From: Rhipidocladum racemiflorum
Lineage: Eukaryota; Streptophyta; Magnoliopsida; Poales; Poaceae
Direction: 5' to 3'
DNA: 64,000 nucleotides
Assembly (NCBI GenBank): GCA_036346355.1
Contig: JAYEVF010000031.1
Location: 62,001 to 126,000, forward strand
Part shown: one piece after another, positions 1-11,488 of the stretch
Numbering within the stretch: the stretch's first letter is position 1
Layout of the letters: every line of letters starts with the position of its first letter
The notes under the pieces: model-generated
The model's input: only the letters and a program-made list of their open reading frames with translations
Database searches by the model: none
Told to the model about the DNA's origin: nothing
Made by a program: the position numbers and the translations under genes

Positions 1-1960
1 CCAGAGCACAGGAAGTGCTTCATTGTTTATTCTGATGCTTCGTTTGGGACTTGGTTGTGTGCTCATGCAAGATGGCAAGGTGATTGCTTACGCATCGAGG
101 CAAGCCCGAAAAAGCATGAAGCGAGAACTATCCCACGCATGATCTTGAGCTAGCCGCTGTGGTGTTTGCATTGAAGATATGGAGGCACTATCTGTATGGT
201 GAGTCTTGTGATATCTTCACTGATCACAAGAGCCTCAAGTACATCTTTACTCAGAAAGATTTGAACTTGAGGCAGAGGAGGTGGCTGGAATTGATAAAGG
301 ATTATGACCTCACTATCCAGTACCATCCGGGTAAGGCAAATGTGGTGGCTGACGCTCTCAGTCGCAAGACAATGCCCCTTGTCGTTGATTGTCTTGTTGC
401 TGATTTTGATCGATTGGGAGTCTCCTACTGCTTTGCGGGGACCGTGCAAGCTGAAACTCAATTGATTCTTCAGTCAGCGATTCCCGAACGTGTGTGGGAG
501 GCACAGCAGCATGATCGTTTGCTCCAGCAGGTGAGGGAACGCCTTGAGGATGGAAAGTCTGGAGACTTTACCGTTGATGATATGGGAGCTTTGAGGTTTC
601 AGGGTCGTCGGTGCGTGCCTCGGAAATCCCTAGTGAAAGAGGATATTCTGAAAGAGGCTCATCGCACCCCGTACATGGTCCATCCTCGGGAGACCAAGAT
701 GTACAGGGATTTGAAAAATAATTTTTGGTGGAAAAGGATGAGAGTGGATATTGCCAAGTATGTGGCGTCTTGTGGGATTTGTCAGAAGATCAAGGCCAAA
801 CACAAGCGTCCTGCTGGTCTGTTGCAGCCATTGGAGATTCCTATGTGGCCATGGGATGACATCTCCATGGATTTCGTGGTTGGCCTACCTCGTACTCCAC
901 GAGGGAAGGATGTTGTTTGGGTTGTGGTGGACCGTCTTAGCAAGTCCGCGCATTTCATTCCTATCTGCACTACCAATTCAGCGAGCGAGTTGGCTCCCAT
1001 CTATGTGCGGGAGATTGTGAGACTGCATGGTGTACCCAAGACCATTATTTCTGATCGGGATGCGAGGTTTGTCTCCATGTTTTGGGAGAGCTTGTAGAGT
1101 GCTTTGGGTACACAGCTTCGCCTTAGTACCGCTTTTCACCCTCAGACCGATGGGCAGTCTGAGCGTACCATTAAGACCTTGGAAGACATGCTCAGGGCCT
1201 GTGTGATGGCTTGGAAAGGTAGCTGGAAAGATCATTTGCCTCTAGCAGAGTTTGCTTATAATAACAGCTATCATTCCAAAGATCAGGGCTGCTCCTTATG
1301 AGGTACTGTATGGCCGGAAGTGCAGATCGCCACTTTGTTGGGATGCTGTGGGCGAGAGAGCAGTTCTTGGATCGGATTGGGTTCAGCAGACTGTTGATCG
1401 CGTGGAGGAGGTACGGCAGAACCTTCTCACAGCGCAGAGCAGACAGAAAAGCTATGCTGATGTGAGGAGGCGAGATTTGGAGTTTGAGGTGGGCGATAGA
1501 GTACTCTTGCGAGTATCTCCCACCAAGGGTGTGGTGCGTTTTGGCACCAAAGGAAAGCTCAGTCCGAGGTTTGTTGGGCCGTTTCCTGTTTTTGCTCAAG
1601 TCGGTAAGTTGGCTTATCGCTTGGAGCTACCGGAGTGTATGCAAGGAGTGCATAATGTGTTCCATGTCTCGATGCTGAGAAAATACTTGCATGATCCGGA
1701 GTTGGTGGTTCCGTTGGAACCATTAGTGCTTGAGCAGGACCTTACCTTCGAGTCCCGTCTGTGAAAAGTGCAGGGACTTCGGAGCGAGTGATGAAGAACA
1801 AGACGCCGAAGTTTGTCAAGGTCCTGTGGTCACATCAGGCCAGTGAGAAAAGCGACTTGGAGGCTGGAGTCTCGCATCTTGCGAGAAGTATCCCGAACTG
1901 TTCGCCTCGGGTATGTGATGTGAAACCTAGCCATCTTTCGCTTTCTTTGGATGGCGTTTT
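1..1960 (+). pseudogene. Ty3/gypsy pol C-terminal half: RNase H, integrase, chromodomain
   Basis: The reading frame begins in RNase H (acidic motifs YSDAS near 30, IFTDHKSLKYIF near 213 and VVADALSR near 343). It continues through the integrase HHCC zinc finger (HP near 680, CGIC near 772) and the DDE core (SMDFVVGLP near 870, SDRDARF near 1050, TDGQSERT near 1148). The GPF/Y module (RFVGPFPV) lies near 1570 and a chromodomain-like tail near 1770-1900 (VKVLWSHQ). Chromoviruses use this tail to direct integration to chromatin marks. The copy is broken: frameshifts in the first 160 bases, a TAG at 1095-1097, a frameshift near 1275, and a stop and frame changes in the tail. It is therefore not expected to make a working enzyme. 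Confidence 0.9.
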
Positions 1961-1990
1961 GGTGTGTCTTGGATTCGAGGTCGAATCCTG

Positions 1991-2007
1991 TTGAAGGGGG
2001 GGGAGAA
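1991..2007 (+). other. Polypurine tract of element 1
   Basis: A purine run (TTGAAGGGGGGGGAGAA) lies directly before the LTR start TGTGACACC at 2008. The same sequence with small changes precedes the 3' LTR of element A (12,014-12,028) and, in reverse, that of the minus-strand element at 14,747. It primes plus-strand DNA synthesis. Confidence 0.85.
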
Positions 2008-4131
2008 TGTGACACCACGGAGTGTCGTAACCTTATATAATGTGACTGTTGAGGTCAAAAACATTATGAAATGTGAAATTTAAGGTTAAAACCATAAGGT
2101 ATGGAGGTTAATAGCGTTTCCGGGAGTTTGGGCCTTTTCGGGGAGTTTTGGGCCTAAGAGAAGGGGTCGTGGGCTTTGGTGGGATGGAGTTTGAGTCCAA
2201 TTGGGAGTAGGAGTCCTGGTTGGGGGCCTCCCCCTGCCTCTTATTGTGCCCCCACCCCTGCCCCTTGCGCCCCCAAGAGCCCTAGCCGCCCCACCAGACC
2301 TCCCCACCTCCTCCTTGTGGTGCCTCCACCTCCCCCATTGCTCCCCATTGCTCCACCACCTCTCCACCTCCCTTGCTGCCCCTAGGGGAGTTCTCCACCT
2401 CAACACCTCAAAGATCCATCCGTTGGAGCGCTCCGCGATGAGGAGATCCGGCGGAATTGGAGCGAGGAAGGAGATCGCGCGAACCGGGAGGAGATCCGCT
2501 GGGTTTTCGGTCGTCGGGCGAAGGTATGGCCACGAGGATCCTTGGGGTTGGTCTAGGATCTGTTTTAAGGGGTATTATCATGTTTTTAGATCCATTGGTG
2601 GTGCTGGAATTGAGTAGATTAGATGGAATCTTGAGTTTGCCACGTTCTCTTTTTCGAGCAGCTTGAGCAGTCGACCTAGGGTTTGGGTTTTCGCCAATTT
2701 AGGTTCGGAATTTGGTCGTACGGATGTTGAAGAAGTTGTAGGTAATTTTAATACCTTTCAGTGGGTATAAAGAACGTCCAATTCCGCAGAGCCGTTTGAA
2801 AGTTATGATCGTTTTACCAAACGTATTAAAATCTGTGACGTGATTGGAGCAGATCACGGTATTTTGTAGATTAAACAACTTTAGAATCCGAATCAGTCTT
2901 TCTGTATACTTAAAAAAAGTTAGCAAATTACCTAAGCTACGCGAGGATGTACTCGTTTATTCGATTCGGAGTCTTAGAACCTGAGTTATGCCTTTTGGAA
3001 GGCTGCTGTCCCGATGGGACAGAACCTCTGTTTTTGGGTTTAGCGAGTAGTTTGCGATGTCGGGTAAGAAGAGGGTTTGCCTACTGTTTTGTGGACATGT
3101 TTGTGAGTGTGTGGTACCTATGTGCAGGTGGTGTGACCCCGGGAGTGCCTTCTACTTCTCGCCAATCCGACGCCCGTGGTTGAGGCAAGTGTATTGGAAT
3201 GGGTAGCGGGTTGTAGTTGCTAGATTGGTTGAGATTGAAATTGAATACATGATATGTTCACATGCCATGCCTTAATGATTGCCAATGATATGATGAATAT
3301 GTTTATTATGTTATGATGCCATGTGTTAGTTTACAAGTTATTTATGATGTTGGCATGTTGCATGGCCCGGGCGGTGAGAAAGTCATAACTAATCCGGGGA
3401 AGGTCGCTGAGAAAGTTATGACTATTCCGGAGAGCCAATGAGTAAGTCCTACAACGTGATTCCATGCACCGTGATGAACGGAAGCGAGGAGTAGGCACCC
3501 TCCATCTTCGGGATTGAAGGGGGGAGAGGGTGCATACCGACGGGTGTGTACTCAACCATACCGGTATGAGTTTCCAAGGAGACATGAGCATCGCATCGCA
3601 TTGCATACATAATGATGATGATATTGATATGTGATCATGAATGAGATGATAGACATGATATGAGTGGTTGAAGCCATGTAATTGTTTTTGTGTACCATTG
3701 CAATATGCTTGCTGAGTGTTGAACTCACGCTTGTGCTTTCTTGTTGTTTTAGGTACCTTGAGATCGGCATGCGGGGAAGGGAAATAGTCACACTTCTACA
3801 CGTAGCTTCACTCAATTGTCCCACAAGTCGTTCAATTGGGTTTTGACAATAAACTAGTGTGATGCTTAATGCTTTATGGTTTAGCTTTATGCGTTATGAG
3901 AGTCTTTTTATTCGTTTGGCTCATGGAGGCATTGAATGTTTGGAATTAGACTTATTTGGTCATCATACCTTTAATTATTGCTATTTTAGATGTCTCTCAT
4001 ATTGCCTTATAATACTATGCTATTGTGTTTCCTTCAATTCTTGTTAAAACAAAGGAGATGCTGCCGAAATTTCGGTTTTTAGCATTGTGCCTTTGCTGTA
4101 ATTTACTTGTAATTGTGGTATTTAGAGGTTG
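2008..4131 (+). repeat. LTR of element 1, first copy, lacking its 3' end
   Basis: Starts TGTGACACCACGG and runs colinearly with the 2.2-kb LTR family (compare 12,029-13,006 plus 22,154-23,365). It stops about 65 bases before the expected GGTGTTACA end, at GTATTTAGAGGTTG. There it joins the interior of a second LTR copy. It contains the GTATGG donor-like site after GGGCGAAG near 2525 and a TTGTTTTAG acceptor-like site near 3752. Confidence 0.85.
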
Positions 4132-6083
4132 CCTAGCCGCCCTCCTCTCCTCCCCCCACCTCCCCTTTGTGGCGCCTCCCTCCTCCTAGCCACCCCCATC
4201 ATCCCCATTGCACCACCACCCCTCTCCTCCTCCTCACCACCCTTGCTACCCCTAGGGGAGTTCTCCATCTCACCACCCCGCAGATCCGTCCATTGGAGCG
4301 CTCCGCGATGAGGAGATCCGGTGGATTCGGAGCGAGGAAGGAGATCGTGCGAACCGGGAGGAGATCTGTTGGTTCTTCGTTCGTTGGGCGAAGGTATGGC
4401 CACGAGAATCCTTAGGGTTGTTCTAGGTCCTGTTCTAAGGGTTGATATCATGTTTTTAGATCAATTGGTGGTGCTGTAATGGGTAGATTAGATGGAATCT
4501 AGAGTTTGCCATGTTCTCTGTTTCGAGCAGCATGAGCAGTCGACCTAGGGTTTGGGTTTTCGCCAATTTAGATTCGGAATTTGGTTGGCCTCCTGTAGAA
4601 GAAGTTGTAGGTAACTTAAATACCTTTCAGTGGGTATAAAGAACGTCCAATTCCGCCCAGCCGTTTGAATGTTATGCTCGTTTTACCGAATGTGCTAAAA
4701 ACTATGACGTGATTGGAACAGATCACGGTATTCTGTAGATTAAACCACTTTAGAGTCCGAATTAGTTTTTACATATACTTAGAAAAAGTTAGGAAATTTC
4801 CTAATCTACGCGAGGATGTACTCGTTTAATCGATTCGGAGTCTTAGAACCCGAGTTATGCTCGTTGCAAGTCTGCTGTCCCAACGGGACAGAACCTCTGT
4901 TTTTGGGTTGTGCGAGAAGTTTGCAAAGTCGGGGTAGAAGAGTGTTTGCGTATTGTCTTGTGGGCATGATTTTGAGTGTGTGGTGCCTTTGTGCAGGTGG
5001 TGTGACCCCGGGGGTGCCCTCTACTTCTCGCCAATCCGTCGCCCATGGTTGAGGCAAGTGTATTGGAATGGGTAGCGGGTTGTAGATTGCTAGTTTTGTT
5101 GAGATTGAAATTGAATATATGATATGTTCACATGCCATGCTTTAATGTTTGCCATTGATATGATGAATATGTTTTATTATGTTATGATGCCATGTGTTAA
5201 TGTACAAGTTATCTATGATGTTGGCATGTTTGCATAAATGGCATGTTACATGGCCGGGTCGGTGAGAAAGTCATAACTAGTCCGGTAAGGTCGGTGAGAA
5301 GGTTATGACTAGTCCGGGGCGCCATTGAGTAAGTCCTACATCGTGATTCCATCCGCCGTGGTGAATGGAAGCGAGGAGTAGGCACCCTCCATCTTCGGGA
5401 TGGAAGGGAAGAGAGGGTGCACACCGACGGGTGTGCACTCAACCATACCGGTATGAGTTTCCAGGAGACATGTGCATCGCATCGCATTGCATATATGATG
5501 ATGATGATGATGATATGTGAAAAATGATATGTGAGTATGAATAAGATGATAAGCATGATTGAGGTGTTGAAGCTATGTAATTGTTCTTTTGTACCATTGC
5601 AATATACTTGCTTAGTGTTGAACTCACTCTTGTGCTTTCTTGTTGTTTTAGGTACCATGAGACCGGCATGCGGGGAAGGGAACTAGTCACACTCCTACAC
5701 GTAGCTTCACACATTTGTTCCTACAGTTATTCATTTGGAGTCTTGATAATAAATTTAGTGTGATGCATATTGGTTTATGATATAGTTTTATGCGTTATGA
5801 GAGCCTTATTGTTCGTTTGGCTCATGAAGACTTTGAATGCTTGAGATTTGACTTATATTGCCGTCATGCCATTAGTTATTGCTATTTTAGATGTCTCTTA
5901 TATTGCCGTATATTGCTATGCTATTGTTGTTGCTTCAATTCATGGCAAAACAAAGGAGATGCTACGAAATTTTCGGTATTAGCATTTGCTCCTTTGCTGT
6001 AATTTACTTGTAGTTGTTGTATTTAGAGGTTGATTAGTCTATGTTTGGTAGCATTCGGGCATATTAAATGCTGGGGTGTTACA
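4132..6083 (+). repeat. LTR of element 1, second tandem copy, lacking its 5' ~270 bases
   Basis: Begins abruptly in the C-rich CTAGCCGCC stretch that lies near 2283 of the first copy and then repeats it colinearly: GGGCGAAGGTATGGCC near 4386, the CTGTCCC/GGGACAG hairpin near 4872, and the paired GGTGAGAAAG motifs near 5260-5320. It ends properly with GGGGTGTTACA at 6083. Together the two pieces form a 4.08-kb LTR with an internal tandem duplication. Confidence 0.85.
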
Positions 6084-6301
6084 ATATCAATTGTTATTGC
6101 TGTTTTAGATGTCTCTTATCAAGCTATATCTTGCCTTAGTATTACTGTTGCTTCAATTCATGGAAAACAAAGGAGATGCGGCCGAAATTTTCGGTTTTAG
6201 CATTTGCACCTTTGCTGTAATTTATCTTTATTTGTGGTATTTAGATGTTGTTTAGTCTATGTTTGGTAACATTAAGGCATTGAAGATGCCGGGGTGTTAC
6301 A
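6084..6301 (+). repeat. 3' end of the 5' LTR of element A
   Basis: These 218 bases match 23,196-23,365 plus 35,443-35,478 (the end of A's 3' LTR). A 12-base indel near TTTAGATGTTG accounts for the length difference. It ends GGGGTGTTACA, directly followed by a primer binding site. The rest of this LTR was displaced leftwards, out of the window, by element 1. Confidence 0.88.
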
Positions 6302-6302
6302 G

Positions 6303-6315
6303 TTGGTATCAGAGC
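6303..6315 (+). other. Primer binding site of element A (initiator tRNA-Met type)
   Basis: TTGGTATCAGAGC one base after the LTR end is the usual plant primer site complementary to the 3' end of initiator tRNA-Met, used to start minus-strand synthesis. Confidence 0.92.
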
Positions 6316-7130
6316 GGGCTTCAGGTTCGTGGAAGGTGAATGTAGTAATTTACTTTAGAGTAAACTAAAATATTGACTTGGAAAAGTAGAAACATGGCAT
6401 AGGTTTACTTGTTAAAATTTGGCCTTAGGGCAATATCCTTAAAATCTGAAATAGTTTGGTTAACTAATTTAAAACTTGACACACTCTGATGCACAGTCGG
6501 AAGGGTATGGGTATCGATGCTATCCGCTTAAATATTGTGTCTATGCTCTGATGTTAAATGCTGCATTTTGATGAAGTATGATGTTATATTTATGAAAGTA
6601 TTGATTGAGATGCTATATGTTTGATAAAGTGGGGTTGTGGTGCCGAAGGGTTTCGGTCACCTCTTTTTGTTCATAGTAAGGGTGTGGTTTGACGGTGTGG
6701 CCGGTTAACGCCATCACCGAAGAATTTTAACCCCTTTAGGACAAGAGTGCTTATCCTTTCTGTTGTAGTTCGGGTAGTTGGTTGGAGTCAAATGGAAGAG
6801 TTGATGGTGGATCCTTTTGGATTTCTTTTACCGTTCTAACGATTGGTTTGGGTTGGTTTCTGTGGTTTTTAGTGATTGGAAATCAAGGAATGGTGCTTGG
6901 TGTTGAGTTTTCGCTGATGGTATTTCGGCGTTTTTTGTTTGGTTTTGCCTTCTTTGGTTGAAGAAAAAGAAGAAGAGTTTAGTGCTATGCCTATTTCGGA
7001 TTTCCATTTCAGTTTTGGCGTCCGGTTTTGTTGATTGCTTTACGGAGAAAGCTCTCGATTTATTCTTGTGTTTGTCTTTCTCTGGGATTAGCAGAGTTTG
7101 TGGTGTTGTGCCAGACTTGGTAGTCAGGGC

Positions 7131-7318
7131 TGAAGTATGTGTCTTTGTAAGAGTAAGGGGGATGTTTGATCTCATCTTTTGTCTTGGTTGGGAGATCATC
7201 CCTGAAAACCCGGTTGTTTCGTGGAAGTATGGAGTTTAGTGTTAAGGCTTTATCTGAAGTATGTGTCTTTGTAAGAGTAAGGGGGATGTTTGATCTCATC
7301 TTTTGTCTTGGTTGGGAT
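7131..7318 (+). repeat. 64-bp direct repeat in the interior of element A
   Basis: The stretch beginning TGAAGTATGTGTCTTTGTAA at 7131-7194 recurs at 7255-7318 with no difference I can see, after a 60-base spacer (period 124). Confidence 0.93.
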
Positions 7319-8387
7319 ATGGAATGATTGTAGGAAAGGTTGAAATTGACCTTGACAGATGTCTGTCTGGGATCCGTAGTTATGAAATATGTCTAATGGA
7401 GATTGTATTGAGTGGTTAGAATTATTCATTGGTTGAATGAATTAGGGATATTGAGTAAATACCTTATGGTTTGTGCGAGGGGCATTTGTTGTTTATGCCA
7501 AAATAAGTGATGAAGAGATGTGTTTTAAGCTTGGGATAAACAGTTGTATGAATGATGAGTCATAGTGTTTGGTAGACCAAAATAAGAAGTTGGCGTGAGT
7601 CTTATGTTGAGGTAACTAGAAAGTTCGTTGTGCCGAAGTGGTGAGAACGTGGTTCTCCTTGTTGATTGTTATAAGATAGACATGGATAGAGTTTGACGAT
7701 CATATGACCGGTGGTGGGTACATGATTAGTAGGAAGTGTTTTTATCAAAGAGATGTTGTAACTTGTGTTCAATAGTGTTGGACTTCTCAGGATTTGGTGA
7801 TTATGAAATCCTTAATGGCTAAGAGTGTTGGAATGCGAAAAAATGGTGGGATTCAAGTCGAACCTTCTTTTAAAGGTTTACAGATTTAAATGAATGTATA
7901 AACTTTCTAGGAGTGCCCGCCCTTTTGTAAAGGCGTCTTGATTAGTGTGCAATAGATCCCCCCCTGAGTAAGTGGCTTCTTGTCAAGTTACAAATTTGAC
8001 CTTGCCGATTGGAAATATGGATAAAAGAGAAGTTTTGGAAGTAACCGGTTGATGGATTCCGGAATATTGTGTGTTAATGAATCATGCCAATCTTTGGTTT
8101 GGCAAATTTGTTTAGCTTAGGCTATGAGTATGGATTTTCACCCAAAAGTTTTGAGTGGATCGCGCTCTTTTGCGTTCAACCGAATTATCTTTGGAAGCCA
8201 TATGTAAAGGAAGTAAATGGACATTGTGGGTTGTGTTGGAAACCCTGGAGTTAAGCGCTTAACTTATAACTCTATTGTGACTAGAGTTGACTTTATTTGG
8301 AAAAATGTGTGCGGTGTTTGCAAGTGCTTTAAAAAGGTGGATCTTATGAATGTTTCTTGAGTGATTTTGCTGGTGAAGTGTTTTCTT

Positions 8388-8950
8388 TTGGGAATGAGCC
8401 TCCCTTTCTCTTTGAGAGAATTTGTAGCGGTTGTGGGTGTAGATGTTTGATTTGAGAATTGATGTTCTCTTCTGAAAAAAAATTTGACTTTGGTTAAAAT
8501 GCGAAGTTTTATCATAAATGAGTTGATGAGCTAGGTCGGTGAGAAAGTCATATACGAATATATGACTAATCTGGAGTGCTCCTGAAAAGTTTGCATTCAT
8601 GTCATGAATCGAGATTTCCATTGCTCTCTAGCATGAAAAGAAAGAATGGATAAATGCTGGTATCTTGGTTATGTTATGTAAGGGACTTGAGTTTCCCTTT
8701 CTCGTTGAGAGTTTTTGTGGCAGTTGTGGACCCTTTTGTGTGATTTGAGAATCAGTTTTCTCTTCGAAAATGTTGATTTTGGTTAAAATGAAAGGTTTGG
8801 TTGTGGTGAAAGCGAATTGAGTTGTCATTAGTTGTTAATAACTTCTGTCAAAGACTTGTGTGGAGTCTCTCTTTTGTTTGTTTGCTCCCCAATGTGAAAC
8901 GTATCGCCTTGGTTTGAGATTTGAGTTTTTCCTTGACGATTTCACTTTGG
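8388..8950 (+). repeat. Diverged tandem repeat, period about 297 bp
   Basis: 8388-8530 (CTCCCTTTCTCTTTGAGAGA ... GATTTGAGAATTGATG ... TTGGTTAAAATGCGAAG) is paralleled by 8685-8820 (TTTCCCTTTCTCGTTGAGAG ... GATTTGAGAATCAG ... TTGGTTAAAATGAAAGG). A weaker third match lies around 8865-8950. Confidence 0.6.
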
Positions 8951-9451
8951 CAAAGAAAAAGGGTGATCTTTTGGATGTTGCCGAATTCATTCCAAAGTGA
9001 TTTGTGGTGGATTGGTTTTCTGTTGATGAATGTGGTTCATCCGACTAAAGAGAATTGCTTGGTGTTGGCATTCTAGTTGGGAAAAAGAATAGAAGGGTTT
9101 ACGAACTTGATGAGTTTGCTAAAGGAATATATCCATGGGCTTGGATGTATTTGAGTAAGAAAATGTGAGGGTGAGACCCTCTTAGGAACAGAACCAGTTG
9201 TGGTTTAGTAATTATTGACGGCCCTAGCTTGGGCTAGGTGTTGTACAGTAGTGGTATAAAGGTGGATTATGATGGAGGTTGTTTGATGTCGTGGTTTAAA
9301 TCTTGTTGAGAGTACCATTCGATGGTAGTGAACGTTATAGAAATTATGATGTAAAATGTTCTGTCGCGAACATTTATCCTAGTTATTGTCCTTGGGTATG
9401 AGATATGCCCGGGAGATGATAGAATGTCAATAACGTGGTTTGTAGTCGAAA

Positions 9452-11483
9452 TGTGATGCCTTAGCGCGTCAGAGCGATTCTAGGGTTCCTTTTCCTGGTT
9501 TTGTTTTGGGAGAGGAATGAAGGATTTGTCGGGGGATGAAATAATTGAAGTTTATCCGGCGTATTAATATTAAATTTGGAGTTGTCGGGCTAGAAACAGT
9601 GGGCCGAGGAAAACCTGGGCCTAGGCTGCGAATCCCCTCCCCACCTCTCTCTCTTTTCCCCTAGTGGGCCGGCCCATCATATAAAAGGGGTGTCACCCCC
9701 CCCCCAAAAGCCCTAGGGCGCCCCCTTCCTCCCCTAGCAGCCACACCACCCCTCCTCTTCCTCCCCTTGCGTGGTGGCTCAAGATCCACCGCGAAACGCG
9801 AAGGAGCAAGCGAGAAGAGGATCCGTGGAGGCGTGGAGGACGAGCAGATTTCCGTTTCGGGAATCGTCGCGCGTTTTTCGTGGGTTCTCAAGGGAGAACT
9901 CAAGGTAAAATTCTCAATCTTTTACCCCTGTTCTACCTAGGGATTAGGAGTGTATTAGATCTGGTGGTGAGTGATTTAGATGGATCTTGATGGGGGAGAA
10001 GGGTAGATGTTCACGTGGTGCTGTTTTTGGAAGGGGAGATTGTGCAGCGCGGATTGTTTCGCGTTTTACCTGGCATAGACGATTTTTCCTGCAAAAACCT
10101 ATAACTAAAAAGTTGTATATAACGTCGAGATCTAGCTTTTGTAATTTTTTCAGAATTTTTGGGGCGTCTTTCTGAGAGTTATCGCTGTTTCAAGATGACG
10201 GACAGAATCTGGAAACAGATTTTGTCCACTGTGTTGGACGTTTGTTTAGGCATATTTAACAGTGGAATTGAAATTTGTGATCTTCATGAAAGTTGTATAT
10301 CTCGTCAATATCTAGCTACTATATTTTTTTTGTATTTTTATGATTTGTATAAAAAAAGATACGAAATTGTGAAGAGAGGGTGCTGCTGTTTGACCCGGAC
10401 AGATTGGGGTTTTTGGCGCTTAAGAAGGGAACGGGGATTAGGAAGCGTGTGTTCGAGTTGTGTGATCATTTGTGATGTCGCTATGTACTGAAATAATACT
10501 TGTATAGGTGGCGCCCCTTCTGGACGCAACTAGGTTCGTCATCCACGTTGGTAAAGGCAAGTGGAAGTAGCGGTCTTGCTAAACTATAACTCGCTATTTG
10601 TTTCGTCTTCAATATAAACCTTAATTGCAGCACACCTACATGGTTTAACTACTTGTTTATGAGATTACAATATCCTATCCTGCATTGTGATGTGGTTGTT
10701 TGGCTTTTGAATCATGAGTAAGAATGAAGAAAGATGTTGTTTGCAAGATGAATTGTGGAGATATTCTATCTCAATGATGTTCGCATTCTATCCATGTTAT
10801 TTGATGGTATGCAAGCATGTGAATTCAGAGTGGGAAGTTATGAATGTATTTATGCATGAAGCATTAACTGCATAATCATGCATTGGAAGTTTGTCGACGC
10901 CTTGACGTCTTGGCGCGATCAGATACAACACCGTGTGTTCACGAGAAAGGGCACGGTGAGGAGGATCATGGCATAAGCATGTGCACAATCATATGCATTT
11001 TACTGAGGTTGTGTGGACTCTATAATGTGGTATTGGACATGAGGAATTTGGTATGCTAGTTTTACTGTGGCTGTGTTATTCGTTAGAAGTTGTTCCGCTT
11101 GCTGAGATTACCCAATCTCACCCCTTGTTATTTTGTTGTTTTCAGGTAGTTCTCGCGAGTCGTAAGCTTGAAGGGTGGGCTTAGTAGCACAATCAACCCT
11201 CCGGGGTCATCACGAATCACATGGACTAGTGCATTTAATAATTCATTAGCTTGCTGAAATTTTATTAATCATAGACCTGTTGATGTCCTCTTTGGAGCTG
11301 TTTTACGTTTATGTTTGTTTTCTGGTTGATTTAGACTTGTTATCTCTAGTATTGATGCTTTTATGTTATTCCTGTTTATAATGGTTATTATGAATCTTGT
11401 TGTCGCTTCCGTTTTGTCCTAATTTTAGGAGAGTTGCTGTCGAAATTTTCTTGTACGACAGTTTAGATTTGTAGGGTGTTACA
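9452..11483 (+). mobile_element. Solo LTR of a separate retrotransposon family (TSD CGAAA)
   Basis: A 2,032-bp unit beginning TGTGATGCC and ending GGTGTTACA is flanked by identical CGAAA duplications (9447-9451 and 11,484-11,488). There is no internal domain or second LTR, so it is a solo LTR left by LTR-LTR recombination. It carries a good TATA box (9680-9686) in a GC-rich stretch, a donor-like AAG/GTAAAA near 9904, and acceptor-like sites TTGTATAG/GTGG near 10,507 and TTGTTTTCAG/GTAG near 11,146. Its sequence differs from the other LTRs here apart from the general architecture. Confidence 0.9.
9680..9686 (+). promoter_or_regulatory. TATA box of the solo LTR
   Basis: TATAAAA follows a GGGCCGGCCCATCA stretch and precedes a C-rich leader, the usual layout of a plant LTR core promoter. 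The transcription start would be expected near 9710-9720. Confidence 0.65.
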
Positions 11484-11488
11484 CGAAA

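Larger units (their letters stand above)
1..6083 (+). mobile_element. Ty3/gypsy chromovirus, right part (element 1), nested in the 5' LTR of element A
   Basis: This is the 3' portion of an LTR retrotransposon reading rightwards: RNase H, integrase and chromodomain coding, a polypurine tract at 1991-2007, then LTR sequence from 2008 (TGTGACACC) to 6083 (GGTGTTACA). From 6084 (ATATCAATTG) the sequence continues as the end of another LTR of the same superfamily, and the same ATATC site is intact inside that LTR's partner at 23196. The element therefore inserted into the 5' LTR of outer element A. Its expected target duplication is ATATC; the left copy lies outside the window. Confidence 0.88.
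6316..9446 (+). other. Non-coding interior of element A, left part
   Basis: About 3.1 kb without any recognisable gag, protease, RT or integrase motif in either strand; all open frames are short. The plus strand is strikingly rich in T and G. It contains a 64-bp direct repeat (7131-7318) and a diverged ~300-bp repeat (8388-8950). One copy of the AGGTCGGTGAGAAAGTCAT motif at 8535-8580 is otherwise typical of this family's LTRs. Confidence 0.75.

Noticed and set aside
2201..2617. Proline-rich 138-aa frame in the element 1 LTR
   Set aside because: Arises from the C-rich leader and is not kept in the second LTR copy or the solo LTR.
6084..6301. Independent small element between element 1 and the primer site
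   Set aside because: It matches the end of A's 3' LTR base for base apart from a 12-bp indel, so it is the rest of A's 5' LTR.
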